Shown piece by piece: positions 16,434 to 24,210 of a stretch of DNA of 64,000 nucleotides. The first letter of the stretch is position 1; each line of letters opens with the position of its first letter. Position numbers and translations under genes: made by a program. Source of the stretch: Halorubrum salsamenti. GTDB lineage: Archaea > Halobacteriota > Halobacteria > Halobacteriales > Haloferacaceae. Below the pieces are notes generated by a model. That model did not search any database. It was not told where the DNA came from and saw nothing but the letters and a program-made list of their open reading frames with translations. The stretch is taken from the NCBI RefSeq assembly GCF_007671685.1, contig NZ_VCNL01000001.1:62001-126000 (forward strand), written 5' to 3'.

Positions 16434-17447
16434 TTATAAGAACCCGCCGAGACCGACCGCCTCGATCAGCGGGACGCCGGCGACGACGGAGCCGATCAGG
16501 TAGCCGCCGATCGCGCCGCCGTTTAAGAGGGGGAGCCCGGCGTGCGGCCGCCCCTTGATCACCCAGCTCATCAGTACCAGCAGCCCCGCGAGGCTGCCGA
16601 CCATCGCGAACAGCGCGGGGAGGTTGATCCCGATCAGCGGCACGGAGAGGTTCGCGGCCGGCGAGAACATCGCCGCGCTCGCCACGAGCACCGCCGGGAT
16701 CACGGCGTCTCCGAGCCCGATGAAGAACGCGTCGCGGTCCTCGATGTCGGTCGGCTCCGAGACGTCGGCGTCTTCCTCGTCCGAGTCGCCCGAGTCGACA
16801 TCGGGATCGCCGTCGGAGCCGTCGCCGATCAGGGAGTCATCGCCAACATCCTCGCCCTCCGGTTCCGCTCCCTCCCCGAGAAGCGAGTACGAGAGCGACA
16901 GCGGGATCACGAGCACCACGGGGATGTTCAGGTCCATCACGCCCTCCGCGAGCGACAGCATGTGCTCGGTGCCGTACACCGAGATCGCGTCGTAGACCGC
17001 CAGGAAGCCCAACAGGAGCAGTGCGGGCAACAGCCCGAAGGAGATGCCGAACAGCCCGGCCGCGCCCGCCCCCATCAGCACCCCAGCGGCGTCGATCACG
17101 TACCACTCGGGGTACGCGAGGAGGGCGACGCCGACCGCGACCGCGGGCACCGCGGCCGCGAGCGGCGAGACCACCGCGGAGAAGACGTACCACGAGAGCC
17201 ACGCGGAGACGCCGACGATCAGCAGCCGGATCCCCTGATCGAGGTCGTAGCGGAACGCCGCGAGCATCAGCCCGGTCATGGCGATGATCGCGGCGATGTA
17301 CACGAGGCTGTTCGTCGGGTTCTTCGGGTCGTCGACCGCCTGATAGCCGCTCTCGGCGAACTCCGGAACCAGTGCTAACGCGCCCACCTGGACGACGAGG
17401 AACAGGCCCACGACGAAGGCGACGCCGCGGTACTCGCGGGGAAACAT
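16434..17447 (-). CDS. Presenilin-family intramembrane aspartyl protease (PSH type)
   Basis: A 337-residue polytopic membrane protein with about nine predicted helices. The catalytic aspartates stand in the family motifs AVYDAISV (Asp153) and IGLGDAVIP (Asp247), separated by a long very acidic loop (about 193-238) that takes the place of the presenilin hydrophilic loop. Where most members have a PAL motif, this sequence has GLPLLNG (304-310). These proteases cut transmembrane segments of substrates; the substrate here is unknown. The ATG at 17447 is chosen because the upstream extension is low-complexity and lacks family resemblance. Confidence 0.9.
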   Translation of the reverse strand: MFPREYRGVAFVVGLFLVVQVGALALVPEFAESGYQAVDDPKNPTNSLVYIAAIIAMTGLMLAAFRYDLDQGIRLLIVGVSAWLSWYVFSAVVSPLAAAVPAVAVGVALLAYPEWYVIDAAGVLMGAGAAGLFGISFGLLPALLLLGFLAVYDAISVYGTEHMLSLAEGVMDLNIPVVLVIPLSLSYSLLGEGAEPEGEDVGDDSLIGDGSDGDPDVDSGDSDEEDADVSEPTDIEDRDAFFIGLGDAVIPAVLVASAAMFSPAANLSVPLIGINLPALFAMVGSLAGLLVLMSWVIKGRPHAGLPLLNGGAIGGYLIGSVVAGVPLIEAVGLGGFL

Positions 17448-18052
17448 TCGATCGTCGGTTCGAGATCCGAGGGTTTCGTCCTTGCGCTTCGCACCGGAGT
17501 GTATCGGTCGCGACGGGCGTGGGTGCGGTACCGAGACACGGGAACAGGTACGGTGCCGAGAAACGGGGTCGGGTACGGTGTGGGAGCGGGTGAACCCGAG
17601 CCCGAAAGCCGACGGACGACGGACGGTGGAAGCGAGTCTCCGACCGGCCCGCCCGAAAACGGGATTGGGCCGGCCGGTTTCGTCCGCGGCGTTTACGTGC
17701 TCCCCCGAGCGAGGTAAGTAGCTACCGCTCAAATTATTATAATTGATACTTCTGACGCTTCTGTGGTGCGGAGCGCGGAAGACGAGGTCACTGCTGTGCG
17801 GCGTTCTGAAAGGGAAGAGGCGAGAGGGAGGCGAAAGGCGAAGCGGAAGGTTGAACGACGGGAGGCGGGCGGGCGGCGGCCGAACAGCGGACCCCCGGGC
17901 TGTCATCGGCGTCGCCGCCCGAGTGGTCGGGACGGGCGCGTGGTTTTGTCGCCGAACCCCAACGAGAAAAGCGTCGGACTTCGGCATCGGACCGTTGTCG
18001 CTTCTCCCGTATAAATGAGACGGTCCGTGGCTACGAATGAGGCGGTCCGCAA
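17448..18052. other. 600-bp intergenic stretch without a recognisable gene
   Basis: Holds the upstream region of the presenilin-like gene. Around 17518-17585 there is an imperfect direct repeat of about 27 bp built on gcggtaccgagacacggg / gtacggtgccgagaaacgg. An AT-rich island (17725-17755, tattataattgatac) looks like a promoter remnant. The open frames here (for example 17743-18018) have no family resemblance and implausible composition. Confidence 0.6.
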
Positions 18053-18862
18053 CTACCGACGATCGCGCAGCGCGGGGAACTCTTCGCGCACCGCCGCGGC
18101 CTGGTCGGGGTCGACTTCGGCGGTCACGGTCGTCGGCTCCTCGCCCGCCGACGCCAGCGTCGTCCCCCACGGGTCGTAGACGGTCGTTCGGCCGCAGAGC
18201 GCGTCGCCGCCGTCGAACGCGCCGCTCCCGTTAACCGTCGCGACGTAGGTCAAGTTCTCGATCGCCCGCGCGCGGCCGAGCGTCCGCCAGTGCTCGACGC
18301 GCGGGTACGGCCACGCGCTCGGGACCAGCACGCAGTCGACGCCGTCCTCGACCATCCCTCGGAACTGCTCGGGGAACCGGAGGTCGTAGCAGGTCGTCAC
18401 GCCGACACGGACGCCCTCGACCTCCGTCACGGGGACGCGCTCGCCGGGGACCATCCGGGCCGTCTCCTCGGACCCGTAGCCGAAGAGGTGCCGCTTCCGG
18501 TAGACGAGCCGGCGCTCACCGTCGCGGTCGAACAGCACCGCAGTGTTCGCGAACCCCTCGTCGGCCGGTACGTCGATCCCGTCGGTCGCGGACGCGGCGA
18601 GGTCCTCGACGACGGTCCCCGCCAGCACGTTGACGCCCTCCTCGGCGGCGACCGCGGCGAACCGACCCAACCGGTCGCCGGCGACGCTCTCGGCCGCGCG
18701 GGCGTACGAGTCGAACGCGAAGTACCCCACGTCGAACAGCTCCGGGAGGACGACCAGGTCGGCGCCGTCGGCCGCGGCCTCGCGGACCGACTCGATCGCG
18801 CTCGCGACGTTGCCCTCGACGGCGCCGCCCTCGACGCCGAGCTGGACGCAGGCGAGCCTCAT
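18053..18862 (-). CDS. Nitrilase-superfamily carbon-nitrogen hydrolase
   Basis: A 269-residue C-N hydrolase with the Glu-Lys-Cys triad: Glu41 in LPELFDVGY, Lys123 in YRKRHLF, Cys158 in TTCYDLRFPE. Amidases of this branch act on small amides such as omega-amides of dicarboxylates or on N-carbamoyl compounds; the substrate cannot be read from the sequence. Start is the ATG at 18862, which gives the canonical MRLACVQLG opening and a 4-bp TCAT overlap with the SRPBCC gene upstream, so both are one transcription unit. Confidence 0.92.
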   Translation of the reverse strand: MRLACVQLGVEGGAVEGNVASAIESVREAAADGADLVVLPELFDVGYFAFDSYARAAESVAGDRLGRFAAVAAEEGVNVLAGTVVEDLAASATDGIDVPADEGFANTAVLFDRDGERRLVYRKRHLFGYGSEETARMVPGERVPVTEVEGVRVGVTTCYDLRFPEQFRGMVEDGVDCVLVPSAWPYPRVEHWRTLGRARAIENLTYVATVNGSGAFDGGDALCGRTTVYDPWGTTLASAGEEPTTVTAEVDPDQAAAVREEFPALRDRR

Positions 18863-19287
18863 GCCGTGGTTCCGAACGACGCTCGCAGGGCGTCTTCCAG
18901 GTTGTCCAGCTCCGCGTCGAAGTTGCGCTCGAAGAAGGACTCGACGCCCGGCAGCCGGCCGTCGACCACGAACTCGTTGGCCAGCCGGCAGCCGCCGTCC
19001 GTCTCGGTGATCGTGTGCTCGCCGGTGACGCGGAAGGCGCGCGACTTGCCGACGAACTTCACCCGGGTCGGCGGCTCGCGCTCGACCTCCTCCGTCTCGA
19101 CGGAGATGGTCGACCGTATCATCGGGATCGGGAGCGCGACGTGCCACGTCGCTCGCCCGTCGCCGTGTACCTCGAAGGTGTCGACGACGCTGATCGCTCC
19201 TGCGCGCTGCTCGGCGTCCGAGATGAACGCCCACACGTCCTCAGGGGGGGCGTCGAACTCGAACGTCCGGGAGACTCGGACGGTCAT
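18859..19287 (-). CDS. SRPBCC (START-like, CoxG-type) ligand-binding protein
   Basis: A 142-residue helix-grip protein: FEFDAPPEDVWAFISDAEQ at the start, a beta-rich middle with TFEVHGDGRATWHVAL, and a C-terminal long helix FFERNFDAELDNLEDALRASF. The family binds hydrophobic ligands or lipids, sometimes acting as accessory or cyclase-like proteins. It overlaps the nitrilase-like gene by 4 bp, so the two products are likely made together. Confidence 0.88.
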   Translation of the reverse strand: MTVRVSRTFEFDAPPEDVWAFISDAEQRAGAISVVDTFEVHGDGRATWHVALPIPMIRSTISVETEEVEREPPTRVKFVGKSRAFRVTGEHTITETDGGCRLANEFVVDGRLPGVESFFERNFDAELDNLEDALRASFGTTA

Positions 19288-19372
19288 ACGCTCCCGTTTG
19301 GGGCTACGGGAGTTAAAAGCACGCGAGTCGAGCGGGCAGGGGCGGAGTCAAGCGGACGGGAGGGGGATCGTC

Positions 19373-19600
19373 TCAGCCCTGCGGGGTCACGCGCCACGTC
19401 GTCGACCGCGCGCGGCCCCACTTCTCGATGTCCACGTCGTCGGACTTCTCGGCGAGCCGGGGGAGTCGGGAGCCGACCTGCTTGGCGGTGAGGCCGATGG
19501 CGTCGGCGATCGTCTTCGAACGGACGTACCGCTCGCCACGGGTGACGCTGTCCGTGAGGTACGCGAGGATTCGCTGCTCCTCCTCGGTGTACTCGCTCAT
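19373..19600 (-). CDS. Small winged-helix-like protein, DUF7123 type
   Basis: A 75-residue protein with a helix-turn-helix-like core (TIADAIGLTAKQVGSRLPRLAE) and ending in WGRARSTTWRVT. I recognise it as a conserved haloarchaeal family (DUF7123 by memory). It probably binds DNA or RNA as a small regulator. Start and length agree with the family; it stands alone between the SRPBCC gene and a small membrane protein gene. Confidence 0.75.
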   Translation of the reverse strand: MSEYTEEEQRILAYLTDSVTRGERYVRSKTIADAIGLTAKQVGSRLPRLAEKSDDVDIEKWGRARSTTWRVTPQG

Positions 19601-19652
19601 ATCCCGGAGGTAGGCGGCAAACGTCCTTAACGGTTTCTCGTTCGGACCGCGC

Positions 19653-19835
19653 TCAGTCGAAGATCTGGACGGCGACGACCGAACAGAGGGCGAAGACGAA
19701 CGCCGCCCCGAATCCCCACGCCTTCCCGAGCTGCGCCGGGTGGCCGAACATCACGACGGCGCCGACGACCGCGATCGCGCCCAACGCGAGCGCCACGCCG
19801 ACCTCCTTGTCAGAGTCGATGGATGCCTCACTCAT
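19653..19835 (-). CDS. Small two-helix membrane protein
   Basis: A 60-residue protein with a short charged N-terminus (MSEASIDSDKE) followed by two hydrophobic segments, about 13-31 and 39-57. It appears to be one of the conserved small haloarchaeal membrane proteins (a DUF7525-like family by memory, not certain). Coding probability is supported by the normal start, halophilic acidic N-terminus and clear membrane helices. Function unknown. Confidence 0.65.
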   Translation of the reverse strand: MSEASIDSDKEVGVALALGAIAVVGAVVMFGHPAQLGKAWGFGAAFVFALCSVVAVQIFD

Positions 19836-19907
19836 ACTCGTCGCTTTGCGGGCGACTACTTAGTTCATGCGAACGCGGGAGATCGGACTCGAAACGGCGA
19901 CGCTCGC

Positions 19908-20939
19908 CTAGATGATCTCGACGTGCTCGGAGGCCTCGTTGAGCGCGAGGTTCGCGGCGATCTCGGCGTTCCGCATCGCATACTCCGCGGTGTGCTGGAG
20001 ACTGACGAGCACCTCGCGGGTCATCAGCAGGGTGTCGTTGTCGAGGTCGCTCGGGAGCTCCCCGAGGATCTCCTGTTCGCGGTCTTCGAGCCGGGCGAAC
20101 AGCTTGCGGCACTCGACCGTGAGGTCGTAGTCGCGCTCGACGACCGCCCGCACGGCGAGCGCGGTCAGCTCGTCCACCTGGTCGGTGAACTCCCGGATCT
20201 GTCGCATCGTCGCGCTGTCGACGTCGAGCGTGTGACCCTCCGCCTCCATCACGATGTCGGCGATGTCCTCCGCGTTGTCGGCGGTGAGCTCGAGGTTCTT
20301 CGCGACCGATCGGTAGCCGATCAGGGGGAACCCCTCCTCCAGCCCGACTGCGCGGGCGAGGTTCGGGTTCTGGTACGCCGTGAAGATGAGCCGGAGCAGG
20401 AGGACGAAGATCTTGTTCGCCTGCCGCTCGCGGTTGAGCGCGCGCTGGGCCAGGTCGGGATTGCCGTGCGCGAGAGCCTTCACGGCCTCGCCGCGCATCG
20501 TCGATCCCGTGTTCTCCAGCCGTTCGAGCAGGTTGTCGAGAGTGAAGTCCTCGGGGTCGACGGAACACCGGATCGAGATGTCCGAGGGCGTCTCCTCGAT
20601 GACGCCGAGCCCCATCAGCTGGGTCTCGGCCTTATAAACGGCGTTGATGTGCTCGCTGTCGAGCGTCCCCTCGCTACGGACGTGGATCACCCGCCGCCCC
20701 AAAACGTACTGCGCGACGATAGCGCGTTCGAGAGACTGCGCGTCGAGCCCGTCGGCGTTGATCACCGCTTCCGACTCTTCCGTGCTTACCGACTCCGGCA
20801 GGACCGTGAGGGTCCCCTTACCGCCCATCCGCAGCGACACCTCGTCGCCCTTGTTGACACCGTGTTCCTTCGCCCACTCTGCGGGGAGGGTCATCGCCAG
20901 CGTCGACGGCCCCAACCGCTGGACTTTCCGCGTTTCCAT
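19908..20939 (-). CDS. phoU: AbrB-PhoU fusion, phosphate uptake regulator
   Basis: A 343-residue protein. Residues 1-48 form an AbrB/SpoVT-type DNA-binding beta-barrel (METRKVQRLGPSTLAMTLP, KGDEVSLR), and the rest two PhoU-type three-helix bundles with acidic motifs such as NAEDIADIV and RREYDLTV-like segments. PhoU proteins down-modulate Pst phosphate transport; the AbrB fusion suggests that this version also binds DNA. No pst genes are adjacent. The ATG at 20939 is preferred to one eight codons upstream because it matches the AbrB start. Confidence 0.92.
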   Translation of the reverse strand: METRKVQRLGPSTLAMTLPAEWAKEHGVNKGDEVSLRMGGKGTLTVLPESVSTEESEAVINADGLDAQSLERAIVAQYVLGRRVIHVRSEGTLDSEHINAVYKAETQLMGLGVIEETPSDISIRCSVDPEDFTLDNLLERLENTGSTMRGEAVKALAHGNPDLAQRALNRERQANKIFVLLLRLIFTAYQNPNLARAVGLEEGFPLIGYRSVAKNLELTADNAEDIADIVMEAEGHTLDVDSATMRQIREFTDQVDELTALAVRAVVERDYDLTVECRKLFARLEDREQEILGELPSDLDNDTLLMTREVLVSLQHTAEYAMRNAEIAANLALNEASEHVEII

Positions 20940-21088
20940 GGACGTGGATACCGCCGGATACACCTTAACCTTGTTCCTATGTTCATTATACGCTTCATCG
21001 AATATACAAGGTCTTCTTCCGCGTCGCCGGCGAAGTGGGAGGGAGGAGGAGAAAGGAGACGGTCAGCCGGTGCGTGATCGATCCGCGC

Positions 21089-21098
21089 GTTTATCCCG
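21089..21098 (+). promoter_or_regulatory. TATA-like box for the CheY-like gene
   Basis: The motif gtttatcccg is centred near 21093, 26-27 nt before the ATG at 21120 and only about 21 nt before the ATG at 21114. By the spacing found elsewhere in the window this favours the second ATG. Confidence 0.4.
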
Positions 21099-21119
21099 TT
21101 TAGCTGCCGACGAATGCGC

Positions 21120-21479
21120 ATGACCGAGCGGGTACTCGTCGTCGACGACTCCTCGTTCCAGCGCACCGTCGTTCGGGACGCGCTGGACGGCCCCTTCGAG
21201 GTGGTCGGCGAGGCGGAGAACGGCGCGGAGGCGGTGGAGCTGTTCGAGGCGTACGAACCGGACGCGGTGTCGATGGACGTCGTCATGCCCGAGATGACCG
21301 GGATCGAGGCGACCGCCGCGATCAGGGACCGCTGGCCCGACGCCGTGATCGTGATGTGCACGAGCGTCGACCAGCAGGAGAAGATGATGGAGGCGGTGAA
21401 GGCCGGCGCCGACGGCTACGTGACGAAGCCGGTCGACGCCGACGAGCTGGTCCCCGAGATGCGGAGCCACTTCGAGTGA
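21120..21479 (+). CDS. Stand-alone CheY-like response regulator receiver
   Basis: A 119-residue receiver domain with no output domain. The acidic pocket (Asp9, Asp10 in VVDDSS), phosphoacceptor Asp53 (SMDVVMPEMTG), the Thr/Ser position in MCTSVD and Lys103 (VTKPVD) are all intact. The sequence is close to haloarchaeal CheY, but no other chemotaxis genes are nearby, so it may also serve another two-component pathway. An ATG two codons upstream is possible; promoter spacing favours this one. Confidence 0.93.
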   Translation: MTERVLVVDDSSFQRTVVRDALDGPFEVVGEAENGAEAVELFEAYEPDAVSMDVVMPEMTGIEATAAIRDRWPDAVIVMCTSVDQQEKMMEAVKAGADGYVTKPVDADELVPEMRSHFE

Positions 21480-21517
21480 GGTGGCCGCGGTCGGTTGGGG
21501 AAACCGGGTCGACGCTC

Positions 21518-21898
21518 TTACGCCGGGTCGAACGATCGCAGGATCGCCCCGAGCGCGCTCGCGAGCTCCTCGAAGCGGTCGATATCCATCGAGTCGGTCG
21601 TCACCCATACCCCGTGACCGTTGTTGATAACGCGCGTGAGGTAGCCGTTTTCGAACACGCGGACCGTGAACTGGTAGTCGCCGAGCTGGGTGTCGGCGTA
21701 CAGCGACTGCGCGTGGAACCCGTGTCGCTCGCTCTCCGCGAAACCGACGAGGTCGGCGGTCCGGCTCAGGTCGCTGCGGAGGTAGAGCTGCTCGACGTCC
21801 ACCTCGGTGAAGTACGTGAGGCTCCGAAGCTCGTCTCCGGTCGCGGTCCGCGCGGCACTGAGCAATTCCTCGACGCTGTCGTCCGGTGGGTGTCCCAT
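21518..21898 (-). CDS. Conserved haloarchaeal protein (DUF7522-like)
   Basis: A 126-residue acidic soluble protein beginning MGHPPDDSVEELLSAAR. It has an alternating beta pattern (DVEQLYLRSDL, QFTVRVFENGYLTRVI, GVWVTTDSM) and a C-terminal helix. I recall it as a widespread haloarchaeal family of unknown function (DUF7522 by memory). It is convergent with the CheY-like gene. The ATG at 21898 is preferred over one nine codons upstream because the extra residues are unlike the family. Confidence 0.7.
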   Translation of the reverse strand: MGHPPDDSVEELLSAARTATGDELRSLTYFTEVDVEQLYLRSDLSRTADLVGFAESERHGFHAQSLYADTQLGDYQFTVRVFENGYLTRVINNGHGVWVTTDSMDIDRFEELASALGAILRSFDPA

Positions 21899-21996
21899 GC
21901 TACCACGATCGATCGTCTGGTACATGAGCGTATGGGTGCCCGCAGGACCGGCGGTAGTCCCGGTCTGTGGGGTTTCGGTCTGGACCCGGAAGGACA

Positions 21997-22006
21997 GAGT
22001 TTAGCG
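21997..22006 (+). promoter_or_regulatory. TATA-like box for aglJ
   Basis: gagtttagcg is centred about 28 nt before the ATG at 22030, the usual spacing in this window; it supports that start rather than an upstream in-frame ATG. Confidence 0.4.
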
Positions 22007-22029
22007 ACTCCCCTGATATCGGCTCCATA

Positions 22030-22962
22030 ATGAGCGAGTACGACGACGTCTGCGTCCTGCTGCCGACGATGGACGAGATCGAGACGGTCGCGCGCGTCGT
22101 CGAGGCGTTCCGCGACGCCGGACTCGACGAGGTCCTCGTCATCGACGGCGGATCGACGGACGGCACGCAGGAGGCGGCTCGCGAGGCGGGCGCGCGCGTC
22201 GTCGAGCAGTCAGGGCGCGGAAAGGGGCAGGCCGTCAGGGAGGCGGTCCGCGACCACATCGACGCGTCATACGTCGTGATGGCCGACGCGGACGCGACGT
22301 ACGACGCGGACGACGCCGACGCGATGCTCGAACCCCTGCTGTCCGGCGAGGCGGACCACGTCATCGGGAACCGGTTCGCGGACATGCGACCGGGCGCGAT
22401 GACGCGACTGAACCGGATCGGCAACCGGCTCATCAACCTCTCGTTCCGCGCGATTCACGGTGAGAGCTACGGGGACATCCTCTCCGGTTACCGGGCGTTC
22501 ACCCGCGAATCGTTCCGCAGACTCCATCTCACCGCCGACGGGTTCGGAATCGAGACCGAGATGGCGGTCGAGTGCGTGAAGAACCGGCAGTCGGTCGCGG
22601 TCGTCCCGATCACCTACCGCGAGCGCCCCGGCGGCTCCGCCACCAACCTCCATCCCGTCCGCGACGGCGGGGTGATCTTCCTCGAACTGTACCGGAAGGC
22701 GAAGACGAACAACCCCCTGTTCTACTTCGGCAGTCTCGGTGTGATCTCGACGAGCGCCGGCGCGCTCATGACCGGATACGTGCTCTACGACTGGTTCGTC
22801 AACGGGATCACCCACGAGATAATCGCGATCGGCGCCGTCGGGGCCGCGACCTTAGGGATCCAGCTTCTGATCTTCGGGTTCCTCGCCGACATGATCCTCT
22901 CGCTCCACCGTGAACAGGTGGCGCGCTACGAGCGCGCGGTCGACGACGGTCCGAGTCGGTAG
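22030..22962 (+). CDS. aglJ: S-layer N-glycosylation glycosyltransferase AglJ
   Basis: Family 2 glycosyltransferase of 310 residues that in Haloferax adds the first hexose of the N-glycan to dolichol phosphate. Visible: nucleotide-sugar motif VIDGGSTDGTQ (38-48), the metal-binding DAD at 86-88 (MADADATYD), GNRFADM, DILSGYRAFTR, ETEMAVECVK, and two C-terminal membrane helices (about 225-245 and 260-280). The match to AglJ, including NNPLFYFGS, is strong. Other agl genes are not nearby. The glycan itself cannot be inferred. Confidence 0.9.
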   Translation: MSEYDDVCVLLPTMDEIETVARVVEAFRDAGLDEVLVIDGGSTDGTQEAAREAGARVVEQSGRGKGQAVREAVRDHIDASYVVMADADATYDADDADAMLEPLLSGEADHVIGNRFADMRPGAMTRLNRIGNRLINLSFRAIHGESYGDILSGYRAFTRESFRRLHLTADGFGIETEMAVECVKNRQSVAVVPITYRERPGGSATNLHPVRDGGVIFLELYRKAKTNNPLFYFGSLGVISTSAGALMTGYVLYDWFVNGITHEIIAIGAVGAATLGIQLLIFGFLADMILSLHREQVARYERAVDDGPSR

Positions 22963-22998
22963 GCGTCGCGCTCTCCGCCGGGACCGGCAGGGCCCCCA

Positions 22999-23008
22999 TA
23001 GTTTATGT
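22999..23008 (+). promoter_or_regulatory. TATA-like box for the AI-2E-family gene
   Basis: tagtttatgt, centred about 27 nt before the ATG at 23031. Confidence 0.4.
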
Positions 23009-23030
23009 CCGACCGCCGAGAGGAACCGCC

Positions 23031-24137
23031 ATGGACGAAAAGCGGTTCGTCATCGCCCTCTTCGGACTTGTCGTCGCGCTGCTCGTCGGGTTCATCGCCC
23101 TCCGGTTCGTCGCTCCGCTCACGGTCGCCGTCTTCCTCTACTACTCGACCCGGCGTCTCCACCACCAGCTCGAACGCTTCCGGCTCCCCGCTCGGGTCAG
23201 GGCCGTGGCCTCGCTGTCGCTGATCGGTATCCCGCTTATCGGACTCTTAAGCTACACCGTGCTCCTCCTGCTGATCGAAGCGCGCCGATTCATCGAGCAG
23301 TACCCGGTCGCCGAGACGGTCGGCGCCGAGAACTCGTGGGTCGGCGACCTCGCCGCGCTCTCGAACCCGACGTTCGACGGGGTCATGCAGGCGTACCAGT
23401 CCGGCCAGCTCGACCCGCTCATCAACTTCGCCTCCGAGCAGGCAACGTTGCTGGCGGGCGTGCTCTCGGGGTTCGCGTTGAATCTCCTCATCACGATCGT
23501 CGTCACCTACTACCTGCTGCTCGACGGGTCGAAGTTCCACGAGTGGCTGCTCACGTTCGACGACGACGCGGTCGTCCGCGAGTACCTGGAGGCGGCGGAC
23601 GCCGAGTTGGAGGCGGTGCTGTACGGGAACCTGCTCAACGTCATCGCCATCTCGATCATCGCCGTCGTGACATACACCGGCTACAACGTGGTCGCGCCCG
23701 AGATCGTCGAGGTGCCGTACCCGGCGCTCGCGGGCGCGCTCACCGGAATTGCCAGCCTGATCCCCGTGATCGGGATGAAGATCGTGTACGTCCCGCTCGC
23801 GGCGGTGACCGCGATCCCGCCGGTCCTCGGGGACGAGGTCGCCGCGCTCGCGTACGTCGCCGGGTTCCTCGTCGTCGCCGCGATCGTGGTCGACACGATC
23901 CCCGACATCGTGCTCCGACCCTACTTCAGCGGGAAGACCACCCACGTCGGGCTGCTCATGCTCGCGTACATCTTCGGCCCGGTCGTGTTCGGGTTCCACG
24001 GGCTGTTCCTCGCGCCGATCGTGCTCGTGTTGGCGCTCACGTTCGCCGACACCGCTCTGATACGGTTGCTCGGCGGCGACTCCGAGGATGTCGGTCCGGA
24101 GGTCCCCCGCGGACAGCGCCAGCTCGACGAGTTCTGA
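23031..24137 (+). CDS. AI-2E family (PerM/UPF0118) membrane permease
   Basis: A 368-residue polytopic protein: two N-terminal membrane segments, a cytoplasmic/coiled stretch (HQLERFRLP), then a cluster of helices with TIVVTYYLLLDGSK, the family motif GALTGIASLIPVIGMKIVYVP split over residues 235-260, and the C-terminal PYFSGKTTHVGLLMLAYIFGP signature. Family members export small molecules or ions (AI-2, Na+/H+ exchange have been reported); substrate unknown here. It lies between AglJ and the tubulin-like gene, each with its own TATA-like box. Confidence 0.92.
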   Translation: MDEKRFVIALFGLVVALLVGFIALRFVAPLTVAVFLYYSTRRLHHQLERFRLPARVRAVASLSLIGIPLIGLLSYTVLLLLIEARRFIEQYPVAETVGAENSWVGDLAALSNPTFDGVMQAYQSGQLDPLINFASEQATLLAGVLSGFALNLLITIVVTYYLLLDGSKFHEWLLTFDDDAVVREYLEAADAELEAVLYGNLLNVIAISIIAVVTYTGYNVVAPEIVEVPYPALAGALTGIASLIPVIGMKIVYVPLAAVTAIPPVLGDEVAALAYVAGFLVVAAIVVDTIPDIVLRPYFSGKTTHVGLLMLAYIFGPVVFGFHGLFLAPIVLVLALTFADTALIRLLGGDSEDVGPEVPRGQRQLDEF

Positions 24138-24177
24138 TCGACGAGTGCCGAGCCGGGATTCTCCCCTCGGGCCGAAG

Positions 24178-24187
24178 AGATAAACCC
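24178..24187 (+). promoter_or_regulatory. TATA-like box for the tubulin-like gene
   Basis: agataaaccc, centred about 28 nt before the ATG at 24211. Confidence 0.4.
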
Positions 24188-24210
24188 CCGCTCGACGACC
24201 GGGATGACGT

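Noticed and set aside
17743-18018. 91-codon plus-strand frame in the 600-bp gap
   Set aside because: Arg/Gly-rich composition, no halophilic acidity and no recognisable motif; the AT-rich start region alone is not enough.
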